A program made the translations under genes and the position numbers. From Rickettsiales bacterium (GTDB lineage: Bacteria > Pseudomonadota > Alphaproteobacteria > Rs-D84): DNA of 47,806 nt. The stretch lies in contig JAISKV010000006.1 in the NCBI GenBank assembly GCA_031260805.1, positions 1 through 47,806 on the forward strand. Direction: 5' to 3'. Each line of letters opens with the position of its first letter. The stretch's first letter is position 1. The notes below the pieces were generated by a model, which had not been told where the DNA came from, searched no databases, and was given only the letters and a program-made list of their open reading frames with translations. Positions 1 through 7,509 of this stretch are shown piece after piece.

Positions 1-219
1 TATAAAATTACGAAAATTCAAGAGATTTCAATAAATATTGGAAAATTATGTAATAATGCAACTTTGCTATTTTTTACTCAAAAAATGATATTTTCGGACA
101 AAAATGGGTCAAAATGTAATGGGTGTCAGTAAATTGACTATTCTTACATATCTGACAAAATGCAACAAAAGCGGCAGGTCTGGGAGTTTTTCGAGTGTCC
201 GGGTTCTTTGAGTTTATGA

Positions 220-262
220 CTGATTTCGAGTCAGGTACATTCAACCACTCTGCCACCCGTCC
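220..262 (-). pseudogene. 5' fragment of tRNA-Ser(CGA); 3' half missing
   Basis: Minus strand reads GGACGGGTGGCAGAGTGGTTGAATGTACCTGACTCGAAATCAG: acceptor 5' strand, D-arm and anticodon stem-loop CTGA-CTCGAAA-TCAG. No T-arm (GGTTCRA) or matching 3' acceptor (CCCGTCC) follows. Confidence 0.55.
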
Positions 263-284
263 GTGTTCGGCATTATAAGGAAAT

Positions 285-809
285 TTATTTCTTTTGCAAT
301 ATTAAAAATCGGGCGCGGCCGTATGCTTTATCCGCCACCACTGTCATATCAGGGATTTTCGGTACAAATGAATTTTCCATTTCCCAGACGACAACCGCAC
401 CATCGGATGCATTTTCGTTAAATTCATCCACAAATTTTTGGCCCAACTGCGGCTGGTCGTACGGCGGATCTACAAAGACCAGGCCTGTTCCGGGCGCCAT
501 GCTCTGAATCATTTTCAGCGCGTCGCGATTCATCACATTCGCCCCGGGCATTCCGCGGACATTGTCGCACACGGTTTCGGATTCAATATCGGAAAACAGG
601 CACAACTTCACCCAATCGCGCGATATGCATTCCGCCCCCAATATTCCGCTGCCGGCAAAGGCGTCCCACGCCGTCTCGAACGGGGCCAATGGCGTCAGGA
701 TGTTGAACACCGCGGTCCGCGCCATATTCTGGGTTGGACGGGCGCCGGCCGGAACTGCGAACTTGCGCCCGCGATAACGACCACTTAAAATTTGCAAATG
801 CGTATCCAT
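285..809 (-). CDS. rsmD: 16S rRNA (guanine966-N2)-methyltransferase RsmD
   Basis: RGRKFAVPAGARPTQNMARTAVFNIL, DAFAGSGILGAE, VFVDPPYD motifs. Confidence 0.88.
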   Translation of the reverse strand: MDTHLQILSGRYRGRKFAVPAGARPTQNMARTAVFNILTPLAPFETAWDAFAGSGILGAECISRDWVKLCLFSDIESETVCDNVRGMPGANVMNRDALKMIQSMAPGTGLVFVDPPYDQPQLGQKFVDEFNENASDGAVVVWEMENSFVPKIPDMTVVADKAYGRARFLILQKK

Positions 810-829
810 GCCTGTATTATATAATCATT

Positions 830-1231
830 ATGTTTATGAAACAAGTAATAAAACAAGCAATTCGCGCTGCCGCCCACAACGATGTTCCTGTCGGCGCTGT
901 CATAGTGCAAAATGGCCGGATTATCGCGCGCGGCGAGAATCAGATTGAACTGCGCGGGGACCCGACGCTGCACGCTGAAATCGTTGCGATTCGCCGCGCG
1001 TGCAAAAAGATAAAGAACAAATTTCTGACTGATTGCGATATTTTCGTATCGCTGGAACCGTGCCAAATGTGCCGGACCGCGATTTCATTGGCGCGCATCC
1101 GCCGCGTGTACTTTGCCGCCCCGGACAACGATCGCAAGAATCCTTGGAATGCGGAAATAATTCACGCGCCGGAATTTTCCGCGCAATCATCGGAATTGCT
1201 AAAAACATTTTTCAGGAACAAACGATCTTGA
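830..1231 (+). CDS. tadA: tRNA-specific adenosine deaminase TadA (start 830 or 836; the ORF-track start at 734 is too long)
   Basis: VPVGAVIV, HAEIVAIRRA and EPCQMC zinc/catalytic motifs. Confidence 0.88.
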   Translation: MFMKQVIKQAIRAAAHNDVPVGAVIVQNGRIIARGENQIELRGDPTLHAEIVAIRRACKKIKNKFLTDCDIFVSLEPCQMCRTAISLARIRRVYFAAPDNDRKNPWNAEIIHAPEFSAQSSELLKTFFRNKRS

Positions 1232-1255
1232 CTTCTGTGCCGGCAGCACTATAAT
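1228..1255 (+). promoter_or_regulatory. Sigma70-like promoter of the lon-like gene (TTGACT-16-TATAAT), 7 nt before ATG
   Basis: TTGACT 1228-1233, TATAAT 1250-1255, ATG at 1263. Confidence 0.6.
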
Positions 1256-1262
1256 TCACAGC

Positions 1263-3020
1263 ATGACGAAACAATACATACTCCCCCTGAAAGGACTGGT
1301 AATCCAACCCGGCATTACCGCGCCTATTTTTATTGACAATCCCGCGTCCATCGCGGTTATTGAGCGCGCCGCGGCCGAGACCAAGCAGATCGTGCTGGTC
1401 CCGCAGCACAGCGGGAACTATCCGATTCGCTCGGAAGACCTGTACGATGTTGGAACGCTGGCAGATGTGTTGCAGGTTTTGACCCTGCCGGATGGAACGC
1501 TGCATTGCATGACGCGGACGCTGGCGCCGGTGCGCTTGTCCGGCACGACGCTGTCTGACGGGTCGTTCAGCGCGTCGGCGGAAGTTCTGCCGCAGCGCAA
1601 GGAAATTGACGAAACGACAGCGGCGTTGCGCGACAAGATTTGCGAAGGCATCCGATTTATCGGCCGCGTGCACCGCGCGAACACCGACAAGTTGAAGAAT
1701 ATCGCGGAAAAGTATCCGATTGCGGCGTTTGTGGAATCCGTCATGAATATTTTGGATTTGGATACGGACGATTCGCTGAAAGTTCTGGTCATGGAGACTT
1801 GGAATGAAAAACTGACTGAAATTATGGGCCATGTGTCGCTGATGTCCGAAATGGCGCGGCTGGACGACAAGATTGACAAGCGCGTGAATTCCCAGATGAA
1901 CCAGTTGCAGCGCGAAATGTATTTGCAGGAAAAAATGCGCGCATTGCAAAAGGAAATGGGCGGTGATCCCGATGACGCCGAAGACACCGCTTCATATAAG
2001 AAAAGGATTGAAAAATCGCAGATGCCGCGCGCCGCGCGGGAACGGGCTTTGTCGGAATTAAAGCGGATTCGCGGCGATCGCAACACCGCGGAAAGCGCGA
2101 TGCTGAAAACTTACCTGGACGAACTGCTGTCCATGCCTTGGGCCAGTGCGGACAAGTCTGAAATTGATTTGACCGCGGCGCGCGAAACGCTGAACAGCGA
2201 GCATTTCGGCATGGATAATGTCAAAGATTTGATTCTGGAACATCTGGCGGTCATGAAGAAAACCGGAAATTTCGGCGGAACGATTTTGTGCCTGGTGGGA
2301 AGTCCGGGCGTAGGGAAAACCAGCCTGGGACAGAGTGTCGCCCGCGCGCTGGGACGAAAATATCAGCGGATAAGTCTGGGCGGAATTTCGGACGAAGCGC
2401 ACTTTCGCGGCCATCGCAAGACCTATATCGGGTCCCAGCCGGGGCGCATCATGGATGCGTTAAAGCGCGCCGGCACCAACAACCCTGTTATAATTCTGGA
2501 TGAAATTGACAAGATGGGGCGCGATTGGCGCGGCGATCCCGAATCGGCTTTGCTGGAAATTCTGGATCCGGAACAGAACAAATCGTTCCGCGATCATTAT
2601 TTGGAATGCGACTTTGATTTGTCAAATGTGGTGTTCATCGCGACTGCGAATTCGCTGAACTTTTCGCCCGCGCTGAAAGACCGCATGGACATCATTGAAA
2701 TCGCGCCGTACGGCGAAGATGAAAAGATGGAAATCGCGCGTCGGCATTTAATCGGGCGGGCGGCGGCCGATACGGGCTGGGCGGTGGACAACATAAATTT
2801 CCCGGACGGCGCCCTGCGGCACTTGATACAAAATTATACCCACGAAGACGGGGTGCGCGAACTGCGGCGCAAGATTTCCGCGCTGCTGCGCCGTGAATTG
2901 CTGAACAACAACGGCGAAGATGTTCCGACCGTTTTTGACAAGGACAAGATTGATTTGATACTGTCGCTGCGAATGTCGCCGCTGTTGAATCGTAAAATCG
3001 GGTTTGGCTTGCGCGCATGA
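1263..3020 (+). CDS. lon: Lon-like AAA+ protein: N-domain plus ATPase, lacking the C-terminal S16 protease domain
   Basis: Lon N-domain, Walker A GSPGVGKT, Walker B VIILDEIDKM, ISLGGISDEAHFRGHRKTYIGSQPGRI; ends at 585 aa just after the lid domain. Confidence 0.88.
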   Translation: MTKQYILPLKGLVIQPGITAPIFIDNPASIAVIERAAAETKQIVLVPQHSGNYPIRSEDLYDVGTLADVLQVLTLPDGTLHCMTRTLAPVRLSGTTLSDGSFSASAEVLPQRKEIDETTAALRDKICEGIRFIGRVHRANTDKLKNIAEKYPIAAFVESVMNILDLDTDDSLKVLVMETWNEKLTEIMGHVSLMSEMARLDDKIDKRVNSQMNQLQREMYLQEKMRALQKEMGGDPDDAEDTASYKKRIEKSQMPRAARERALSELKRIRGDRNTAESAMLKTYLDELLSMPWASADKSEIDLTAARETLNSEHFGMDNVKDLILEHLAVMKKTGNFGGTILCLVGSPGVGKTSLGQSVARALGRKYQRISLGGISDEAHFRGHRKTYIGSQPGRIMDALKRAGTNNPVIILDEIDKMGRDWRGDPESALLEILDPEQNKSFRDHYLECDFDLSNVVFIATANSLNFSPALKDRMDIIEIAPYGEDEKMEIARRHLIGRAAADTGWAVDNINFPDGALRHLIQNYTHEDGVRELRRKISALLRRELLNNNGEDVPTVFDKDKIDLILSLRMSPLLNRKIGFGLRA

Positions 3021-3547
3021 TTCTGGTCATAAATACTGTTTACCCGGGACTGATACAACTGTGCGATGACACGGGCGGTTTGGTCAGTGTTAAAACGGAT
3101 TCCCAGTCAACGGATCTGCCCGGCGCGGTCAAGAAATTCTGCGGAGATTTTTCCAAGATATCAAAAATCGGCGTCATAACCGGCCCGGGCAGTTTCACCG
3201 GAATCCGCCTGGGCATCGCATACGCCAAGGGTTTGGCGCTGGGCTGTGGCGTTCCGATTGTCGGCGTGAACGCGTTCCAAGTTTACTTGGCGAAAAATCC
3301 GGACGCGTTTGTCGCGATTGACAGCGGGCGCGGGGATTTCTTTGTCGGCGCGCGCGACATCGCGCCAACGATAATGACGATTGACGCGGTTGAAGCGCAG
3401 CAATTTGATTATCCGAAAACAGTCGGGCATGCGCCGTTTGATTTAACGGACGCGGTTGCAATTGTCCGCGAATCAAATGAATGCGAACTGGTCATCCCGT
3501 TGTATATAAAACCAAGTTATGCTGAAACAAATCGCAAATCTTCATAA
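3017..3547 (+). CDS. tsaB: tRNA threonylcarbamoyladenosine biosynthesis protein TsaB
   Basis: ITGPGSFTGIRLGIAYAKGLALG motif; ATGA overlap with lon. Confidence 0.87.
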   Translation: MILVINTVYPGLIQLCDDTGGLVSVKTDSQSTDLPGAVKKFCGDFSKISKIGVITGPGSFTGIRLGIAYAKGLALGCGVPIVGVNAFQVYLAKNPDAFVAIDSGRGDFFVGARDIAPTIMTIDAVEAQQFDYPKTVGHAPFDLTDAVAIVRESNECELVIPLYIKPSYAETNRKSS

Positions 3548-3911
3548 ATCGTGCTTTCCGGACCGGCCCTGGTCTGAATCGGATTTTGCCGACCTCCAAA
3601 AGTCTGGCTGTGAAATCATCGCGTCCGAGAATGGCTTTATCGTGTGGCGCACCGTTGCGGACGAAACGGAAATTATCACAATCGGCGTCGCGCCGCATGC
3701 GCGCCGCAGCGGCATCGCGGCTGCAATGCTGGCATTGATAGAGCGGGATATCACGGGTGTCCGCAGCATATTTCTGGAAGTTGCGGCGGATAATGACGCC
3801 GCGATAAGGTTATACGAATCAAACGGATTTGTTAAAATCGCCGTCCGCGGGAAATATTATGATGGAAAAACCGACGCCATTGTCATGCGGAAAACATTGA
3901 AGCGGTTTTAA
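3519..3911 (+). CDS. rimI: RimI-like GNAT acetyltransferase
   Basis: GVAPHARRSGIAAAML, NDAAIRLYESNGF, KYYDGKTDAIVMRK; adjacent to tsaB. Confidence 0.75.
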   Translation: MLKQIANLHKSCFPDRPWSESDFADLQKSGCEIIASENGFIVWRTVADETEIITIGVAPHARRSGIAAAMLALIERDITGVRSIFLEVAADNDAAIRLYESNGFVKIAVRGKYYDGKTDAIVMRKTLKRF

Positions 3912-3920
3912 TTATCCCAT

Positions 3921-3949
3921 TTGACAACCTGCTGCATTTTTTGTACCCT
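3921..3949 (+). promoter_or_regulatory. Sigma70-like promoter (TTGACA-17-TACCCT) close to the IHF/HU start
   Basis: TTGACA 3921-3926, TACCCT 3944-3949, ATG 3959. Confidence 0.5.
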
Positions 3950-3958
3950 GAACAGGAA

Positions 3959-4231
3959 ATGAAAAAGACGGATTTAATCAGAACTTTGCAAATAAGTTTC
4001 AAGCACCTGCGCGTCCAGGATGCCGGCGCGGTCGTACAGTGCATCACGGATGCTATCGCCGGCGGATTGGCGGAAGGGAACCGCGTTGAAATCCGCGGAT
4101 TCGGGTCGTTCATGCCAACAATCCGCAGCGGGCGCGAAACGGTGAATCCGCGGAATGGCGAGCAAATGTTCGTGCCGCCGGTCCGCGGTGTTATTTTTCG
4201 CGCGGGCGGAAATCTCAAAAAAGGAATTTAA
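3959..4231 (+). CDS. HU/IHF family DNA-binding protein (IhfB-like)
   Basis: GNRVEIRGFGSF...NPRNGE.MFVPPVRGVIFRAGGNLKK. Confidence 0.85.
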   Translation: MKKTDLIRTLQISFKHLRVQDAGAVVQCITDAIAGGLAEGNRVEIRGFGSFMPTIRSGRETVNPRNGEQMFVPPVRGVIFRAGGNLKKGI

Positions 4232-4238
4232 GAAAACA

Positions 4239-5990
4239 ATGTCTCTGTTCAAGAAAACACCCCGGGGAATCCGGACAAAAAAGCATGAAAAATATGACTC
4301 GGTCAAACGATTGATGTGGGTAAAGTGCGACCATTGCGGCCGCCTTATCTATTATAAGGACTATAAAGAAAATTTGCGGATTTGTCCAAAGTGCAACCAT
4401 ACATTCGCGATGTCGCCGAAACAGCGGCTGGACATGATGTTTGACGATTATGATTGGGATAAAATAGCATTGCCGACGGCGAACGATGATCCGCTGAACT
4501 TTACGGACCGCATGTCGTACAAAGCGCGGCTGCGGGAAGAGCGGGACGAAACCGGCCAGACCGAGGCTTTGTTCGCGGCCGACGGCACGATTGACGGGAT
4601 TGACGCGACAATCGCGATAATAAATCCGGATTTTATGATGGGGACGATGGGGCGCGTGGTTGGAAACGGCTTTATCGCCGCGGCCGAGCATGCGATAGAG
4701 CGACGCCAGCCATTTATAATTTTCGCGGCCGGCGGCGGCGCGCGCATGCAGGAAAACTTGCTGGCATTGATGCAGATGGCGCGGACAACGCTGGCGGTCA
4801 ATCGTCTGCGGGATGAAAAAATTCCGTATATCGTCGTGCTGACCGATCCGACATTTGGCGGAATAACGGCTTCGTTCGCAATGCTGGGCGATATCAATAT
4901 CGCGGAAAGCGGCGCACGGATTGGCTTTGCCGGGAAACGGGTTATAGAGCAGAATATCCGTGAAAAATTGCCGTCAAATTTCCAGACAGCCGATTACTTG
5001 TACGACCACGGAATGGTTGACTTGGTGTCGCGGCGCGAAGATCTGCGCGAAAATGTGGCGCGGATTTTGCGTGTTATGACAAAAAAGCCCGGCGCGGTTC
5101 AGCAGATTTCCGTGCAAACGCCGAAAGTTGAAAAGACTGATAAGCACGCCAAGCGGCCGAAAATTGATAACAGCGCGTATTCCAAAGTCTTGCTGGCGCG
5201 AAATGAAAATCGTCCGCACTTTCTGGACTTTATCGCGGGACTGGTGTCCGATTGGACGCCGCTGGCCGGGGACAGATTATTTGGCGAAGATCCCGCGATG
5301 CAGGGCGGAATCGGCTATTTCCGCGGCATCCCCAGCGTCATAATCGGCCAGGAAAAGGGCCGCGACATCGCAACGCGGCAGAAATACCGCTTTGGCATGC
5401 CGACGCCCGAAGGATACCGCAAGGCCCAGCGATTAATGCGCTTGGCGGAAAAGTTCAGTTTACCAGTCATTTCGCTGGTTGATACCGATGGCGCATTTGC
5501 CGGCCGCGAGGCGGAAGAGCGCGGAATTTCCCAGGCAATCGCCGCGACGACGCAAACGGGACTGTCCGTCGCCACGCCTTTCGTTTCTGTAATCACGGGC
5601 AGCGGCGGCAGCGGCGGCGCGATTGCAATCGCGACCGGGGACAGGGTCTTGATGATGGAGAACGCGATTTATTCAGTTATATCGCCGGAATCATGCGCGT
5701 CAATTTTGTGGCGCGACAACAAATTCCGCGGCGAAGCGGCAACCGCAATGAAACTGACTGCGCGCGATGCGGCGGATCTTGCGGTCATTGACGCGATTGT
5801 TCCGGAACCGTCCGGCGGCGCGCATACGGACTGGCCCGCGTCGCTGGAATTGCTGGGCGAACGGGTTGTTCGTGAATTAAAGCAATTGGCGGAAATTCCG
5901 GCGGATCAATTGCCGAAAAAACGCGGCGAGAAATTCTTGGCCATGACGCGGGATATTGAAATCTGCCGGGTGGATGGCGGCGAATTATAA
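4239..5990 (+). CDS. accDA: Acetyl-CoA carboxylase carboxyltransferase, fused beta (AccD) and alpha (AccA) subunits
   Basis: N-terminal Cys4 zinc motif CDHCGRLIY...CPKCNH and AccD core; C-terminal AccA core (IGYFRGIPSVIIGQEKGRD...SLVDTDGAFAGREAEERGISQAIA...GSGGSGGAIAI) in one ORF. Confidence 0.92.
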   Translation: MSLFKKTPRGIRTKKHEKYDSVKRLMWVKCDHCGRLIYYKDYKENLRICPKCNHTFAMSPKQRLDMMFDDYDWDKIALPTANDDPLNFTDRMSYKARLREERDETGQTEALFAADGTIDGIDATIAIINPDFMMGTMGRVVGNGFIAAAEHAIERRQPFIIFAAGGGARMQENLLALMQMARTTLAVNRLRDEKIPYIVVLTDPTFGGITASFAMLGDINIAESGARIGFAGKRVIEQNIREKLPSNFQTADYLYDHGMVDLVSRREDLRENVARILRVMTKKPGAVQQISVQTPKVEKTDKHAKRPKIDNSAYSKVLLARNENRPHFLDFIAGLVSDWTPLAGDRLFGEDPAMQGGIGYFRGIPSVIIGQEKGRDIATRQKYRFGMPTPEGYRKAQRLMRLAEKFSLPVISLVDTDGAFAGREAEERGISQAIAATTQTGLSVATPFVSVITGSGGSGGAIAIATGDRVLMMENAIYSVISPESCASILWRDNKFRGEAATAMKLTARDAADLAVIDAIVPEPSGGAHTDWPASLELLGERVVRELKQLAEIPADQLPKKRGEKFLAMTRDIEICRVDGGEL

Positions 5991-6011
5991 AAAACCAAAG
6001 GAAGGAAAAAC

Positions 6012-6347
6012 ATGAAAAAAATATTAATGACTGTTGCGATGATTGGAATAGCCGGCGGCGCGAACGCTGCGTTGTTTGATAATTGCGAACGGGTTTCCGC
6101 GGCGGGCACGGCGGGCGATTATGTCGTAAAATGCCCTGCATCAGCGGACTTGGCTAAAATCGCGAAAATGAAACCGGACAGCAAATTTGCATCGGCGAAA
6201 AAAGATGCCGACGGCAAGCCGCTGAATATCTTTGGATTTATGCAGGATGATGAAAATATTTATATCAATGTCCTGACGAATGGCTGCTTTCGCATCATGA
6301 ACGGCACGGACGCATCGCAAAATTACGCAGTGGAAGTCTGCCGGTGA
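6012..6347 (+). CDS. Small exported hypothetical protein
   Basis: Signal peptide MKKILMTVAMIGIAGGANA; RBS AAGGAAGGA. Confidence 0.7.
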   Translation: MKKILMTVAMIGIAGGANAALFDNCERVSAAGTAGDYVVKCPASADLAKIAKMKPDSKFASAKKDADGKPLNIFGFMQDDENIYINVLTNGCFRIMNGTDASQNYAVEVCR

Positions 6348-6357
6348 TTTAATTTCC

Positions 6358-6396
6358 CCGTCATCATTTCCGCCTGCGCGGGAATGATGACGGGAT
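6358..6396. repeat. GTCAT-type palindrome, possible terminator
   Basis: CCCGTCATCATTTCCGCCTGCGCGGGAATGATGACGGG. Confidence 0.6.
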
Positions 6397-6504
6397 ATTA
6401 TAAAGTAAAAAATATTTAACAAAGTGTTATAAAAAAACTGGCTAAATTTCCCATGGACTTATTTTCTTTAATATATTAGCATTAAAATCAGGACTTGTTT
6501 GTCA

Positions 6505-7077
6505 ATGATTTTTACATCACCCAAATCTTGCAAAATGTTATTTCCGCCTGTTTTTTTATGGGCAGCATTATCTTGCGCAATCCTTTCATTTGATGCCGCA
6601 TATGGTGCGCAAATTGCAGGAACCGGCTATGTGGATTCTGCACTTTCGCTGAAACTGGATAAGAACTCCGTCGCATCGGGAAGGGCGCGGGCATACACGA
6701 CAAAAGCGGACGGAACGCAAGAAAACCGCGGAATTTTTGGAAGCGGGTTTCTGATGTCCTATGGACCTGCGGGCGGCGGGGATTACAATAATCCAAATCC
6801 CGCGCACATCTTGACATTTTACCAGAATTCAGCCGAAGCCGGACTATCGTATACCAGCATGGATCAGTTCAAAACAACAATTGGATTACAAACCATTACG
6901 GACGGCACTGAAAGATCAACCGGACGAACCTATAACGGCAAAAAAACTTATATCAAATCGTTCAGTTCGGCCCAGGCCAGCATCCCCGGCGCGGTGCTTG
7001 TAAAAAAAGCAGACGAATGGGCCGAAACCATCGGCGGTCCAACCGTATCCTGGTCATACGAATACACCAAGGACTAG
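6505..7077 (+). CDS. Exported hypothetical protein
   Basis: ORF with N-terminal hydrophobic stretch; IAGTGYVDSALSLKLDKN resembles exported ORF 35023 (AAKSYVDEAVSAITG). Confidence 0.55.
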   Translation: MIFTSPKSCKMLFPPVFLWAALSCAILSFDAAYGAQIAGTGYVDSALSLKLDKNSVASGRARAYTTKADGTQENRGIFGSGFLMSYGPAGGGDYNNPNPAHILTFYQNSAEAGLSYTSMDQFKTTIGLQTITDGTERSTGRTYNGKKTYIKSFSSAQASIPGAVLVKKADEWAETIGGPTVSWSYEYTKD

Positions 7078-7090
7078 GCACGCGCTGAAT

Positions 7091-7378
7091 TTATTTTTTG
7101 CAGTTCAGCGCATCGCCGTCATTTATGTACATAATCCAGTCAGAGCCTTTGGACCACAGCACGACCGTGTCGCCGTTCAAGTCGCCCTGGTACTTCGCGC
7201 CGGATGCGGACACCACTTGCGGCAGATTGACTGTGATGCCGTTGATGTTTGCGGTTATCGCGTCTTCCGCCACTTGAATCTTGACATTATGCCCGCCGCA
7301 TTTGATGGCGTTTTCATCGGCCGAGCATGCAATCAGCATCGGCGCGGCAAATAACAAAGACAGAATTATTTTATACAT
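7091..7378 (-). CDS. Lipoprotein, MliC-like (C-type lysozyme inhibitor) candidate
   Basis: MYKIILSLLFAAPMLIAC lipobox; C-terminal SASGAKYQGDLNGDTVVLWSKGSDWIMY resembles MliC/PliC. Confidence 0.55.
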   Translation of the reverse strand: MYKIILSLLFAAPMLIACSADENAIKCGGHNVKIQVAEDAITANINGITVNLPQVVSASGAKYQGDLNGDTVVLWSKGSDWIMYINDGDALNCKK

Positions 7379-7509
7379 TTTATCCCCCATGAATGCTTGC
7401 ATATATTTTAATGCGCGCGCGCCCAAAAATCAAATGTTTTTATAAGAAAACACTCCTATCAACAAATCTTTTCTTTTGTGGAAAAATATTTTTGCACAAA
7501 GGAAATATC

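Noticed and set aside
74-256. 60-aa minus ORF MAEWLNVPDSKSVINS...
   Set aside because: Its N-terminus is the translation of the tRNA-Ser fragment; there is no other support for coding.
220-262. Intron-containing tRNA-Ser
   Set aside because: Anticodon loop and stem are uninterrupted and no 3' exon (T-arm/acceptor) is visible downstream.
1212-1949. 245-aa minus ORF antisense to lon
   Set aside because: Lies wholly opposite a conserved gene; His/Gln/Arg-rich shadow translation.
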